From positions 2,914,001 through 2,978,000 of the forward strand of contig NZ_AQOV01000001.1 of the NCBI RefSeq assembly GCF_000365425.1: a DNA stretch of 64,000 bases, read 5' to 3'. Made by a program: the position numbers and the translations under genes. The notes beneath the pieces are model-generated. The model made no database searches and was not told the origin of the DNA. It saw nothing but the letters and a program-made list of their open reading frames with translations. The stretch is from Methylomonas sp. MK1. GTDB lineage: Bacteria > Pseudomonadota > Gammaproteobacteria > Methylococcales > Methylomonadaceae. Below, one piece after another: positions 1-12,620 of the stretch. The first letter of the stretch is position 1, and each line of letters begins with the position of its first letter.

Positions 1-93
1 TAAACACTCATCATCAATTCCGACCGGATGAATACACTGGATTCGCCAGCTCAAGCCGATATAAATTCGTGGCACGGCTTGCGTTGATTTTTT

Positions 94-1131
94 TTACGTT
101 AATTCCCCCAACTCCTGTTCTATCTGTTCGATGCTAGGTAAATTGGATTCCAGTTCCGCCGGCAATGCGTCCACTATTTGATACTCCGCCACGCCGATCG
201 GCTTGTTGGTATCGCGCAAAGCGTATTCGGCCACGACCCGGTTTTGGGTTTTACACAACAGTAAACCGATGGTTGGGCCGTCGTGCTCTGATTTGAGTTG
301 TGCGTCTACCGCCGTCAGGTAAAAACTCAATTGCCCGGCGTGCTCCGGCCTGAAGGCACCGGTCTTGAGTTCCACCACCACATAACAACGTAATTTCAGG
401 TGATAAAACAGCAGGTCGATGAAGAAATCGTCACCGCCTATTTCCAGATGGTATTGCCGGCCGACAAAGGCAAAACCGGCGCCAAGTTCGATCAGAAAAC
501 GGGTGATATGCTGAACTAGCGCGTTTTCGATTTCCCGCTCGTCGGCTTCCTGGCCGATGCCGAGAAAATCGAACAGGTAAGGGTCTTTCAAGGATTCGCG
601 GGCCAAATCCGAATGGGGCTTTGGTAAATTGACTTCGAAATTAGTGACCGCATTGCCTTCCCGTTCCAGTAAACGGGTTTCGATGTGGATGTTCAACACA
701 TTACGCGACCAACCATTTTCGATAGCTCTTTCGGCATAGCGTTTGCGACTATCCATATCTTTTAATTTGCTGAGTAACACCAAGTTGTGGCCCCAGGGTA
801 ATCGTCCAACAAGCTGTTGGACAATTTCGACGTCAGGCCAAGCTTCCGCGAAAGCGCGCATGTACATCAAATTGGCACGAGAAAAGCCTTTCATATCCGG
901 AAACGCGGTGCGCAAATCGTGTGCAAGCCGTTCGATTACCTTGGCCCCCCAGCCTTGTTGCGCTTGCCGCTCCAGTATGTCGCGGCCGATTTGCCAATAC
1001 AGCAGAATCAATTCACGGTTGACGGATAATGCCGCGCGTTGCTGGGTGGAATGGATACGGGTTTTGAGTTCGGTTAGCCAGGCGGCGTAGCCGTTTGGAG
1101 TGTCGATCAGGGAAATGGAATCGGGGCTCAT
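94..1131 (-). CDS. DUF1016 (YhcG-type) PDDEXK nuclease-family protein
   Basis: The 345-residue protein has the layout of the DUF1016/YhcG family: an N-terminal helical DNA-binding-like half (about residues 15-165) and a C-terminal PD-(D/E)xK nuclease fold. The nuclease signature is visible as D239 in FFIDLLFYH followed by VELK (E254, K256) and a QLSFYL helix. Family members occur near restriction and defence genes, but their exact substrate is poorly defined. The ATG directly follows the TGA of the helicase gene with no intervening base, so the two are almost certainly translationally coupled. I infer that it is a third component or passenger of the nuclease-helicase defence cluster. The next gene downstream lies outside the window. 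Confidence 0.8.
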   Translation of the reverse strand: MSPDSISLIDTPNGYAAWLTELKTRIHSTQQRAALSVNRELILLYWQIGRDILERQAQQGWGAKVIERLAHDLRTAFPDMKGFSRANLMYMRAFAEAWPDVEIVQQLVGRLPWGHNLVLLSKLKDMDSRKRYAERAIENGWSRNVLNIHIETRLLEREGNAVTNFEVNLPKPHSDLARESLKDPYLFDFLGIGQEADEREIENALVQHITRFLIELGAGFAFVGRQYHLEIGGDDFFIDLLFYHLKLRCYVVVELKTGAFRPEHAGQLSFYLTAVDAQLKSEHDGPTIGLLLCKTQNRVVAEYALRDTNKPIGVAEYQIVDALPAELESNLPSIEQIEQELGELT

Positions 1132-4100
1132 TCAAACCTCGCCCATCAAGTTGCGAATCAAGCGCCTACGAGCTTCGATATCCGGTTCGTCTTGCCAAGA
1201 TGGAAGTTGCCCGATAACAATTTCGTTGAAAATTTGATGGATTCGTACCCGAGGGTAAAGGCCCGGTGCCAGGCGTCGTAGGTACCAGAAGAGGAGTAAT
1301 TTATCTGGGTCGTCAAAACCTTCCCTCGCACAGCCTGCAATTAATCGAAGCCAGGATAATAATGTTGGTGAGGCCTTTTCGGAGTACTTACGCTCAAATA
1401 CTTGGGCGACTAATGAAACGCCATAGCCTAAGCCGCCAGCAGCCTGGAGCGCAAATCGACGTCCCAACTGTATCGCTTTTACGTGCCCTTTTGCCCCCCG
1501 GTGGGCGTGAAGAAAATTTCCAATCACATTTAGCGGTTGACCCGATAGCCACTGTGGCAGTACATCTTGTAGAGCATTCTGCCAACGCTGCTCCCATGCA
1601 CGAACATCTTCTATATACACAGTTTGCCCATTTATGGTCTGACTGCGTCTTGGCATTATTCGACTGAGATCAGAGGATTGAGGATCAACAAAGCCAAATA
1701 ACATTCCTGGGTATCCGAGTAGAAGCTGAATATGATAATCAAGCAAATTCTTGAAGGACCAAACATCAAAAGCATCTACCTCAGGTAAAGAAGCTGCCAG
1801 GGTTGCGAGGGTTACGGGCGATAGTCCGGCTTGGGTGGCCAGTTCAATCCAAGCTTCAGTATCAAGTTGGTTCGTATTAGCCGCGTTATCTATTTCTGCG
1901 GCTACTGTTTTGAGTAGCAAAGCTTGCGCTTCTAACCTTTGGTCACGTTCTGAACGCAAAGCATTTCCTAATGTAGCGCCGAGTAATTTCCGGAGAGTAT
2001 TGTCATCAACTCCACCAATCTTACGGACTAAATATTCACCAACATCTGAATCAACACCGGCCGTTGCAATCCGATCAATCACTTGGGTTATAGGGTCAAC
2101 AATATCTAAACATTGGTCAGGTGATCCAAACAACTTCATCACATGTTCTAATCCATCGGGAAATGTGATCTGACCGCTACTGTTTCGACCAACCGAAAAG
2201 ACTTTACCGGGAAGGTCTATAACGATCCCATGAGCATAATGTCCAGCCCTTCCGGCTCGGCCTGCAGCATTGAGAAGCTCATGAACGGCTAATGTTTCCG
2301 AACCGTCAGCCGTCCACCGATCATCGCCCGCAATGATGACTGCTTCTGCAGGCAGATTAATCCCTTGTGCGACTGTTGGCGTGGCAACCAGAGCTAGCAA
2401 TCCATCGTTTCGACGAAACGCCGACTCCATAGCAAGCCGTTCAGGCAATAGAAGCAAGCCATGGTGTAAACCAACTCGCTGTAGGACTGGACGCTCCACC
2501 AAGTTGGTGTCGCCTAATTCTATCGAAGCCGCAATGAATAGGGCTTCTTCATTCGGCTGTAACATGACTGGACCTATGCCCACCTTTTCCAATTCGGCGG
2601 CTCCGTGCTCGGCAATCGTACTCGTCCAATCAATATTTTGGCTGAACACTATAGGGCGCATTCCGGCAAGCGCCGTTGCTCCAAGAAGCTTTCCTCCTAT
2701 CTCGTTTTTATTTGCTGAAAGTCCCCAGTAATTATTTACACCTAGCGACACGCTTTCCGGAAGCAAAGGAAATTTTGCAAAAGTACTTGCCGTATTCCAA
2801 ACCTGTGTATGGCAAAAGAGCCCGACAGGAGTAGCCGTAATGCCCCTTTTGTCCGCGACTCCTGGCTTTTTACCCGGTTTTGTTAACTGCCTTCTTTTAA
2901 GCTCCGCTTTGAGTGAAGACACTTGAGTATCTTCGTAAGCCACCACACCTCGCACTTGACGTGTTGGCTTCCATCCGAGATCAAGCACCCTTGCCGGTCT
3001 CTGCGTTATGGTTTCAAGCCACTGCCCCAGTTCACCACCATTGCGGACCATGGCGGAAATTAAAATGATGTCGGAAGTTGGAGAACGCTGAAGTAGCGAC
3101 AATAATGCCCACATGGCATCGACAGCCCGACGCCCAGGAAGACGAGACGAACCATCGGCATTTGGACGTTCGCAGAGCTGATGGCACTCATCAACAACAA
3201 TCAAACCAATATTGCTATGACCATCTGGATCATGCGTCAGATAGGCCAAGCATTGTTCTGGCGTTTGGACAAATACTTTTCCTTCGGCTAATTCCCCAAA
3301 ATCTTCGAGAAATCTTCCTAGCACGACATCACGAGCTATAGGCCGAACGGTACGGGAAATTTCATTAGCCACTTGATCGACGAGCGCTCTTGTTGGTGCC
3401 AAGTAGACAACCGTTCTCCCTCTTATCAATTCAGTAGCGATTCGAAGTTCGGTAATCGTCGTCTTGCCTGCCCCCGTAGGAAAAGTAAGTACAAATGAAG
3501 TGCCGCTTTCAAGAAATCCCTCATCGATGGCTTTTATGTGATTACGCCAAAGAAACGGCCGTTGAGCAGCGAGGTGGCTTGTGAGATTTGACCATGTCGC
3601 ACCATCAGTACCAGTTGGTGGATTTGTTGCGGTAACGGCAGAGTTAAGCAACGCTTCAGTCGCTCCAGAAAGAAGCTTGGCAAGATGGTATGGACCTGCT
3701 AACTGAAGCTGGAGTCTTACTGTTGTATTTCCAATATACAATGATTGATTAGCACTCGATAACCGCTGAATAACATCGTGGATTACTACAATAGGATTTT
3801 CCGCCGCCAATCCAAGGACTGTTTTTGCAATCATTTGAACAGCACGGGCAAGCGATTGCCATATAACATCGGCAGCTACATCCAAATAATCTCTATCGAT
3901 TCTCTGCACTGTGACCAGCGGCATATTGGCAATTTGGCGAAGACTTTGCCCGTTTCCAGATGCAAGCGCAGCTATAAAATCGAGCAATTGTTCACATACA
4001 GGACTAGTATTTTCCTTATTGAATGCCTTGGCTGTTTCTGCGGCATCAGCTTGATGTCCGCCAATTAGGAAAAGTAACGCCGCAGCGACTTCAGGAGCTA

Positions 4101-4461
4101 CTGAATATGGAGACAACGAAGGTAACGATTGCTGATTTTCTAAAAGTTTTACCTGTATGCGCTCAGCTTGATTCAGCGTGAAATGAGCCGATCCAGCTAC
4201 AAAAGCGCAGGATGGGCGATGATTATCATCCTCGGGCAGGAATATCGTAAGACCTTCGTAAGTTTCAGCTATGCGCCGTAGTTCGAAAATCATGCTCTGC
4301 CAATTAGCAGGTATTTCTTCAGTACCAATTTTCACTGCACCAAGGCGAGCAGAGACTACGCTTGCATAGGCTTGCGTAAGTTGTTGAGGAAGTTTTTCTA
4401 AATCCAAGCCTTCAAGAGGAACAGCGAATTGGATGAAACTGGTTGTTTCAGCATCAAACAT
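1132..4461 (-). CDS. DECH-box SF2 helicase, HamB-like (Hachiman-type)
   Basis: A 1109-residue superfamily 2 helicase. Visible motifs are Walker A TGAGKT (329-334), motif Ia LAPTRALVDQ (354-363), a DECH box (424-427), motif III SAM (about 470), and a C-terminal helicase domain ending in a motif VI-like NAAGRAGRAG. This Ski2/HamB-type core is preceded by about 300 residues of unassigned sequence and followed by about 350 residues of helical sequence. The ATG lies two bases after the stop of the upstream nuclease gene and the end abuts the DUF1016 gene, so three genes form one transcript. A small ExK nuclease plus a large DExH helicase is the Hachiman (HamA-HamB) plan. Assignment to that family is inferred from architecture, not from a profile search. 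Confidence 0.8.
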   Translation of the reverse strand: MFDAETTSFIQFAVPLEGLDLEKLPQQLTQAYASVVSARLGAVKIGTEEIPANWQSMIFELRRIAETYEGLTIFLPEDDNHRPSCAFVAGSAHFTLNQAERIQVKLLENQQSLPSLSPYSVAPEVAAALLFLIGGHQADAAETAKAFNKENTSPVCEQLLDFIAALASGNGQSLRQIANMPLVTVQRIDRDYLDVAADVIWQSLARAVQMIAKTVLGLAAENPIVVIHDVIQRLSSANQSLYIGNTTVRLQLQLAGPYHLAKLLSGATEALLNSAVTATNPPTGTDGATWSNLTSHLAAQRPFLWRNHIKAIDEGFLESGTSFVLTFPTGAGKTTITELRIATELIRGRTVVYLAPTRALVDQVANEISRTVRPIARDVVLGRFLEDFGELAEGKVFVQTPEQCLAYLTHDPDGHSNIGLIVVDECHQLCERPNADGSSRLPGRRAVDAMWALLSLLQRSPTSDIILISAMVRNGGELGQWLETITQRPARVLDLGWKPTRQVRGVVAYEDTQVSSLKAELKRRQLTKPGKKPGVADKRGITATPVGLFCHTQVWNTASTFAKFPLLPESVSLGVNNYWGLSANKNEIGGKLLGATALAGMRPIVFSQNIDWTSTIAEHGAAELEKVGIGPVMLQPNEEALFIAASIELGDTNLVERPVLQRVGLHHGLLLLPERLAMESAFRRNDGLLALVATPTVAQGINLPAEAVIIAGDDRWTADGSETLAVHELLNAAGRAGRAGHYAHGIVIDLPGKVFSVGRNSSGQITFPDGLEHVMKLFGSPDQCLDIVDPITQVIDRIATAGVDSDVGEYLVRKIGGVDDNTLRKLLGATLGNALRSERDQRLEAQALLLKTVAAEIDNAANTNQLDTEAWIELATQAGLSPVTLATLAASLPEVDAFDVWSFKNLLDYHIQLLLGYPGMLFGFVDPQSSDLSRIMPRRSQTINGQTVYIEDVRAWEQRWQNALQDVLPQWLSGQPLNVIGNFLHAHRGAKGHVKAIQLGRRFALQAAGGLGYGVSLVAQVFERKYSEKASPTLLSWLRLIAGCAREGFDDPDKLLLFWYLRRLAPGLYPRVRIHQIFNEIVIGQLPSWQDEPDIEARRRLIRNLMGEV

Positions 4462-4463
4462 CG

Positions 4464-5237
4464 CTAAGCTCCTTGGGCAAACTTACGAAGTTCGATTTCA
4501 GTTTTTTCGGCAAAGGTTGTCATCCAGTCCCGCATTGACGGCAACGTTGTAGTTTCGCCCCTACGCATTTCATTGTCGCCTTTGACAATTTCCTCGAAGC
4601 CTTTGAATAACTTAGATGTACGCTTATTAGGTTCAACGGTAACACGCACACGATAACGGCGTTTACCATTCCAAGAGATACCGCGAATTAGATTTTGAGC
4701 CTCGGTACTGGAAATACCACCAGTGCCTAGAGTTGCAATTATGTTTGAGCGCAGTTCGTCCCGTCGTCCCCCCTGTTCATACTCCTTAATTTCAGGCCAA
4801 ACCTCATCTCGAACCATATCGCGAGGATTCTCTGTTGCCTTATCTTCGCAGATCGTTAAAGCAACTACCGCATCGGTCGAACGATGGACAACGATGCTGT
4901 CCTGACCTTTCGCAGAACCCTGCGAGTGTGGAAGCGCCACAAGATCGTCGTCTTGCAAGTCAAGATGGGCAGCGAGCCACATCATCAGTTGAAACAGGAA
5001 CCCATCGCGATGGTAAATAACTGTCGGGTGGAGGCGACGTTGGATGATATCTTCAATTTCGTCTTGGTCAAATTGGGCAGTGTCCTCTGAAAAAGTATTT
5101 CCAGTCACTAAATTACGAGCCATGTCGTATTCTTGAATAAGAACTAAAGCAATTGTCTTGGCTAATGAGTCGATATCGGTAATATCAAACTCTATTCCCT
5201 GGCAATAATCGTCATCGATTTCATTGAGAGAAAGCAA
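4464..5237 (-). CDS. HamA-like ExK nuclease subunit (Hachiman-type)
   Basis: A 257-residue protein. Residues 90-170 contain a PD-(D/E)xK-like core: GQDSIVV (D113) and then ICEDK (E131, K133), followed by a long helix. This matches the DUF1837/HamA arrangement, where an E-x-K pair is the catalytic centre of the Hachiman nuclease. The start is chosen as TTG at 5237 because an in-frame TAG lies at 5259-5261, no ATG or GTG lies between, and AAGGGAG sits six bases upstream. The next in-frame ATG would remove 38 residues. It is followed after two bases by the helicase gene. In Hachiman, HamB holds HamA inactive until it senses damaged DNA. Divergence elsewhere leaves open another nuclease-helicase system. 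Confidence 0.6.
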   Translation of the reverse strand: MLSLNEIDDDYCQGIEFDITDIDSLAKTIALVLIQEYDMARNLVTGNTFSEDTAQFDQDEIEDIIQRRLHPTVIYHRDGFLFQLMMWLAAHLDLQDDDLVALPHSQGSAKGQDSIVVHRSTDAVVALTICEDKATENPRDMVRDEVWPEIKEYEQGGRRDELRSNIIATLGTGGISSTEAQNLIRGISWNGKRRYRVRVTVEPNKRTSKLFKGFEEIVKGDNEMRRGETTTLPSMRDWMTTFAEKTEIELRKFAQGA

Positions 5238-5660
5238 AAAATACTCCCTTATCCAATCCTAGTTTAGTAAACGGCATGTCTGAAGCTGTAAGCATTTAGG
5301 CACCTATGTAGAGCATGTCTACGGAAATAGCGACGCGGCAGGTTGTATTTGAAATCGTCCAGCGTGGCATCGGCACGCTCCATGTGGCTATCGATGATTT
5401 CCGCCATGTTTTGCCGCTGCAATTCCGGATAGAGTCAATTGAGGCTTTCGTAAAGGCATTTGGCTGACGGTGATGATGATGGTTTATGCGGCGCAGTCCG
5501 CGCACGTCTTTCCGGCATTTATTCATGAATTCCCGAACGATGGCGTCGTTGGTACCGGGTTGACACGGGCTTATTTCCGGCATTCAAAGTGTTCTTCCTG
5601 AGTATTTATCGACAACCTTATTGGGTTGAAGCTTAACCGTCTATATTACGGAACATAATT
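5238..5660. other. Gap with degenerate, unrecognised coding-like sequence
   Basis: This 423-base gap separates the defence-like cluster from the yfa genes. On the minus strand a 95-codon frame (5296-5583) is open but compositionally odd, with a run of four histidines. A different minus frame reads more protein-like in its middle (LYPELQRQNMAEIIDSHMER, roughly 5360-5440) but is broken by a stop upstream and lacks a start. I could not assign either to a family. Broken frames beside a defence cluster suggest a decayed gene, perhaps left by insertion of the island. The last 60 bases before 5237 should also hold the cluster promoter, though I see no convincing -35/-10 pair. Confidence 0.4.
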
Positions 5661-9214
<3,554 letters not shown>

Positions 9215-11380
9215 TCATTCGACGCTGCCCTGCAAGCGGGTAATCGACGCATCCTTGGCTTGCGGATCGACATGAAACGCCAGCGCCACCGGTTTATGTA
9301 ACAAGCCTTCCTCGCCGGAGGCGTTGGGGTTGAGTTGGCGTTTTTCCACAAAATCGATCATGCGTCTGAGGTGATAAACCAGTAATACGCGATTAGTTTC
9401 ACTGCCTTTGTAGATTAAATACCCCACATTGTCTTCGCTTAAATCCGGATTGCGGGCAATCAGCGCTGAGAGTTGCACATCGCAAGCGCCGGCTAGGTTT
9501 TTCAACACCGAATCCGGGTGCTGGCGAATCAATTGCTGTAGATGCGCGACCAAGTTGCCGGCCAGTTGCTGCTGTTGCAGTTGTTCCAGTTCCGTATCGC
9601 TGCACAAAAAGCTTTCCGCGACCAAATAGTGCCGGTCGCGCTCACCATCGTTGGCAAACAAGGAGATTTTCGCTACCGCCTTGTCCTCCAAGGCATTGAG
9701 AAACTCTTGCGGCGAACGAATGTGTTTATCGATGGTTACCACCCACGGCAAGGCGCGACCCGTCGCTTCAAAGCGCGATTTGACGCTGCCGATCACGCCG
9801 GAGCGCGACAATTCCAATTCACGACCCACCGGCTTGACCAAAAAGGCATCGACCGCGGCAATCTGAGTGCGAAAGCCGGCGGCCTGGAAGTGTTTAATCG
9901 CGGTTGAATAGCGCGGCGAATAGGGAATACCGGTGCCATCGTAGAGTATATTGATCCGCAGCTCGCGAGCTTGTTGCGCCACCAAATCGCGCAGACGGTT
10001 GGCGAAGGGTTCGACGTAAACGTAGTCGTCGCTGTGGTGATTTGCGGCGGTCAGCAAGCGGTATAGATCGCTGAGCTTTCTGAATTCATCCAGAGAGGCA
10101 ATGACAAAATTGTCGCCGCACAGCGCCGTGGCGATTTCCTCGACCGCGGTTTTGCCGGCACCGGCGCCGCCCATGCTCATCAGAAAATGCGGTTGGTCCA
10201 CCGGAGTTTTACCGGCAAAAATCGCGTCCCTGGCCGCGATTAAAATGCGGGTGATCTTGGCTAAACGCTCGTAGGCAATTTCCACGGTGCGCCGCAAGCG
10301 CACTTCGTTACGGGCGGCGACCAGCATTTTTTGTTTCAGGGCTTCGTTGTCCGCCAATAAAAATAGATTGGCTTGCTCGCCTGCGCATTGCTTCAATAAA
10401 TCCATCAATTCGGCTTGGCTGGGGGAACGCAGGCCGGTGAGCATGTTGACATCCAAGCAGAACAAGGGCGCAACGCCGTCTTCACGAATCGGGATTGCGT
10501 CGATCTCAAGTTTGCCCGGGGCGCGCAAATCTTCAGTACCCGGCAGATAGCCGATGATGTGCTCGGACACGCTCAAAGGATTGTCGGCAAAATGCTGGCC
10601 GGCAATCAGTTGTTCGGCGGTAATACTGCTCAGCGGCACCAGGCCGCCGGTCACCGTCACCAAACATTCAACGCTGTCGGCGGTGATGTGCGACAGAAAC
10701 GGAATACCCAGCAAAAAGCGTTTATTTTCCGGCCATTTGCCGTAGCGGTTGGCTTGGTTGTGCAGACTTTTAATCCGTCGCGGATCCAGGGCGTGGGCAA
10801 AGGCGCGGCTCAACGCCCGATGTTGGCTACCGTGATCGTGCAGCACCAAAGCATCATCGGCAGTGAGACGGCGAAAGTCGATACCTTGTTCGTACACGGC
10901 CTTGAAGGCCGGCAAATTACCGAGCGTGGAGATGAAAAAATCCAGTGTCATGCGATTGCCGTAGCCAAAAGGCCGAATCACCCGCAGAGAATGGTAAAAG
11001 CTGGCCAGTCGTTCCGCGATGTCCTCACTGTGGATGACAAAGCCGTTGTTATCGAAAATCGCCGTGTCGGAGTTGCTGTCGCCATCCAACACCAATCTCT
11101 CGATAGCCACGCGAAACTGCTTGCGCTTATCGGCATCCGGCATCGTGCCGGGCCGGTGCGTGACTGTGGGCTGCTCCTTCCAGTCGCTGAACATCTCGCG
11201 ATGAATGCGCGAGTATAAGCCGGTCATATAAGTGACGCGCTTGGTCTGGTCGTGCGAGACAGTGATTTCGAGTTCTTGCAGCAAGGTCGACAATAATCCG
11301 GCACCTTGAGCAATAGCTAACGCGGTACGCAGGCGTTTTAGCGGTCGGTAACCGGGAATGTGCCGGCAGGGGTTTTGCAT
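9215..11380 (-). CDS. Zeta-toxin-type kinase with N-terminal degenerate Fic-like motif
   Basis: A 721-residue cytoplasmic protein. Residues about 395-560 form a zeta-toxin/UNAG-kinase-like P-loop domain: GGAGAGKT (404-411), ASLDEFRK (D431) and LYDGTGIPYSPR (479-490). Zeta toxins phosphorylate UDP-sugars. The N-terminal half contains VIRPFGYGNRMT (134-145), which resembles the Fic motif HPFxxGNGR but has Arg where the catalytic His should be and a shortened loop, so AMPylation activity is doubtful. No epsilon-type or other small antitoxin gene is adjacent. SD-like GAGGG precedes the ATG. It lies upstream of the YfaP-YfaT gene with a gap of 132 bases. Its role could be as a toxin or as a housekeeping kinase. 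Confidence 0.65.
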   Translation of the reverse strand: MQNPCRHIPGYRPLKRLRTALAIAQGAGLLSTLLQELEITVSHDQTKRVTYMTGLYSRIHREMFSDWKEQPTVTHRPGTMPDADKRKQFRVAIERLVLDGDSNSDTAIFDNNGFVIHSEDIAERLASFYHSLRVIRPFGYGNRMTLDFFISTLGNLPAFKAVYEQGIDFRRLTADDALVLHDHGSQHRALSRAFAHALDPRRIKSLHNQANRYGKWPENKRFLLGIPFLSHITADSVECLVTVTGGLVPLSSITAEQLIAGQHFADNPLSVSEHIIGYLPGTEDLRAPGKLEIDAIPIREDGVAPLFCLDVNMLTGLRSPSQAELMDLLKQCAGEQANLFLLADNEALKQKMLVAARNEVRLRRTVEIAYERLAKITRILIAARDAIFAGKTPVDQPHFLMSMGGAGAGKTAVEEIATALCGDNFVIASLDEFRKLSDLYRLLTAANHHSDDYVYVEPFANRLRDLVAQQARELRINILYDGTGIPYSPRYSTAIKHFQAAGFRTQIAAVDAFLVKPVGRELELSRSGVIGSVKSRFEATGRALPWVVTIDKHIRSPQEFLNALEDKAVAKISLFANDGERDRHYLVAESFLCSDTELEQLQQQQLAGNLVAHLQQLIRQHPDSVLKNLAGACDVQLSALIARNPDLSEDNVGYLIYKGSETNRVLLVYHLRRMIDFVEKRQLNPNASGEEGLLHKPVALAFHVDPQAKDASITRLQGSVE

Positions 11381-11692
11381 GATCCACCCTCTTATTTTTA
11401 TAGTTATTATTTTCTGGGAGAAAGATCTTAACTGGTTATTGACGGAGAAGGAATATTGGCTGAATGTCTTTCAACGGAGAACCGCTATTGTTGGCAGCTG
11501 AGTAAGTCCGTTGCGTTGCGGTATGGCGATCCGGCGTATGACGACGCTAGTGGGGATTCGGTACATCGATGCACAGATGATTCTGCTTGCCTGTAGCGAT
11601 GTTAGCGGGCTTGGGCAGGATTCTTTAAAGCCCCTTGACGCCTGTCTGGCGAGCGCTTTTCAGGTACAATAAACTCATTTTTTATCTATCAA
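11381..11692. other. Divergent intergenic region upstream of glyQ
   Basis: The 312 bases lie between the divergently transcribed zeta-domain gene and glyQ. Near the glyQ end a TACAAT at 11665-11670 could be a -10 element. A TTGACG lies upstream but 24 bases away, too far for a standard sigma-70 promoter, so the promoter is tentative. I see no gene, tRNA, T-box or other structured leader here. Confidence 0.4.
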
Positions 11693-12619
11693 GTGGCTCC
11701 CGACGTGTCGAATAGCAAAAACGATGTCTCTACTTTTCAGGGCCTGATTCTGACCTTGCAGGAATACTGGTCGAATCAGGGTTGTGTGTTATTGCAGCCT
11801 TTGGATCAGGAAGTCGGCGCCGGCACTTTCCACCCCGCCACTTTCTTGCGCGCCATCGGTCCGGAGCCATGGAACAGCGCTTACGTGCAACCTTCGCGCC
11901 GTCCGACCGATGGCCGTTACGGTGAAAACCCCAACCGCTTGCAGCACTATTACCAGTTTCAGGTAATCATGAAGCCGTCGCCGGATAATATCCAGGAATT
12001 GTATCTGGGGTCTTTGCGGCATTTGGGCCTGGATTTGTTGGAACACGACATTCGTTTTGTGGAAGACAATTGGGAGTCGCCAACGCTGGGCGCCTGGGGG
12101 CTGGGTTGGGAAGTGTGGCTTAACGGTATGGAAGTCACCCAATTTACCTACTTTCAACAAGTCGGCGGCCTGGAATGCCGGCCGGTAAGTGGAGAGATTA
12201 CCTATGGCCTGGAGCGGATCGCGATGTATCTGCAAGGTGTGGAAAGCGTCTACGATTTGGTCTGGACCCGTGGCCCGCAAGGCGTGGTGACCTATGGCGA
12301 CGTGTTCCATCAAAATGAAGTGGAAATGTCGGAGTTCAACTTCGATCACGCCAATGTCGAATTCCTGTTCCAATGCTTTGATACCTACGAGCGCGAATGC
12401 CTGATGCTGCTGGAAAAAAACCTGCCGCTGCCTGCTTACGAAATGGTGTTGAAAGCTTCCCACTCCTTTAACCTGCTCGATGCCCGTCACGCCATCTCGG
12501 TTACCGAGCGCCAACGTTACATATTACGGGTACGCAACATGGCCAAGTCGGTCGCCGAAGCCTATTACAACCGCCGGGAAGCGTTGGGCTTTCCGATTCT
12601 CGCTAGACAGGGAGCGTAA
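11693..12619 (+). CDS. glyQ: Glycyl-tRNA synthetase alpha subunit
   Basis: Catalytic alpha subunit of the alpha2-beta2 bacterial glycyl-tRNA synthetase, which activates glycine and charges tRNA-Gly in the cytoplasm. The sequence is nearly colinear with E. coli Gly[54 protein letters not shown] and [12 protein letters not shown] are all present, and the length (308 residues) is normal. The start is a GTG at 11693; another GTG at 11705 is equally possible. glyS follows one base after its stop, so the two subunits are made from one message. Confidence 0.97.
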   Translation: MAPDVSNSKNDVSTFQGLILTLQEYWSNQGCVLLQPLDQEVGAGTFHPATFLRAIGPEPWNSAYVQPSRRPTDGRYGENPNRLQHYYQFQVIMKPSPDNIQELYLGSLRHLGLDLLEHDIRFVEDNWESPTLGAWGLGWEVWLNGMEVTQFTYFQQVGGLECRPVSGEITYGLERIAMYLQGVESVYDLVWTRGPQGVVTYGDVFHQNEVEMSEFNFDHANVEFLFQCFDTYERECLMLLEKNLPLPAYEMVLKASHSFNLLDARHAISVTERQRYILRVRNMAKSVAEAYYNRREALGFPILARQGA

Positions 12620-12620
12620 C

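Noticed and set aside
9215..11380. Active Fic AMPylase
   Set aside because: The catalytic His of HPFxxGNGR is Arg here and the loop is shortened, so only a degenerate Fic-like module is claimed.
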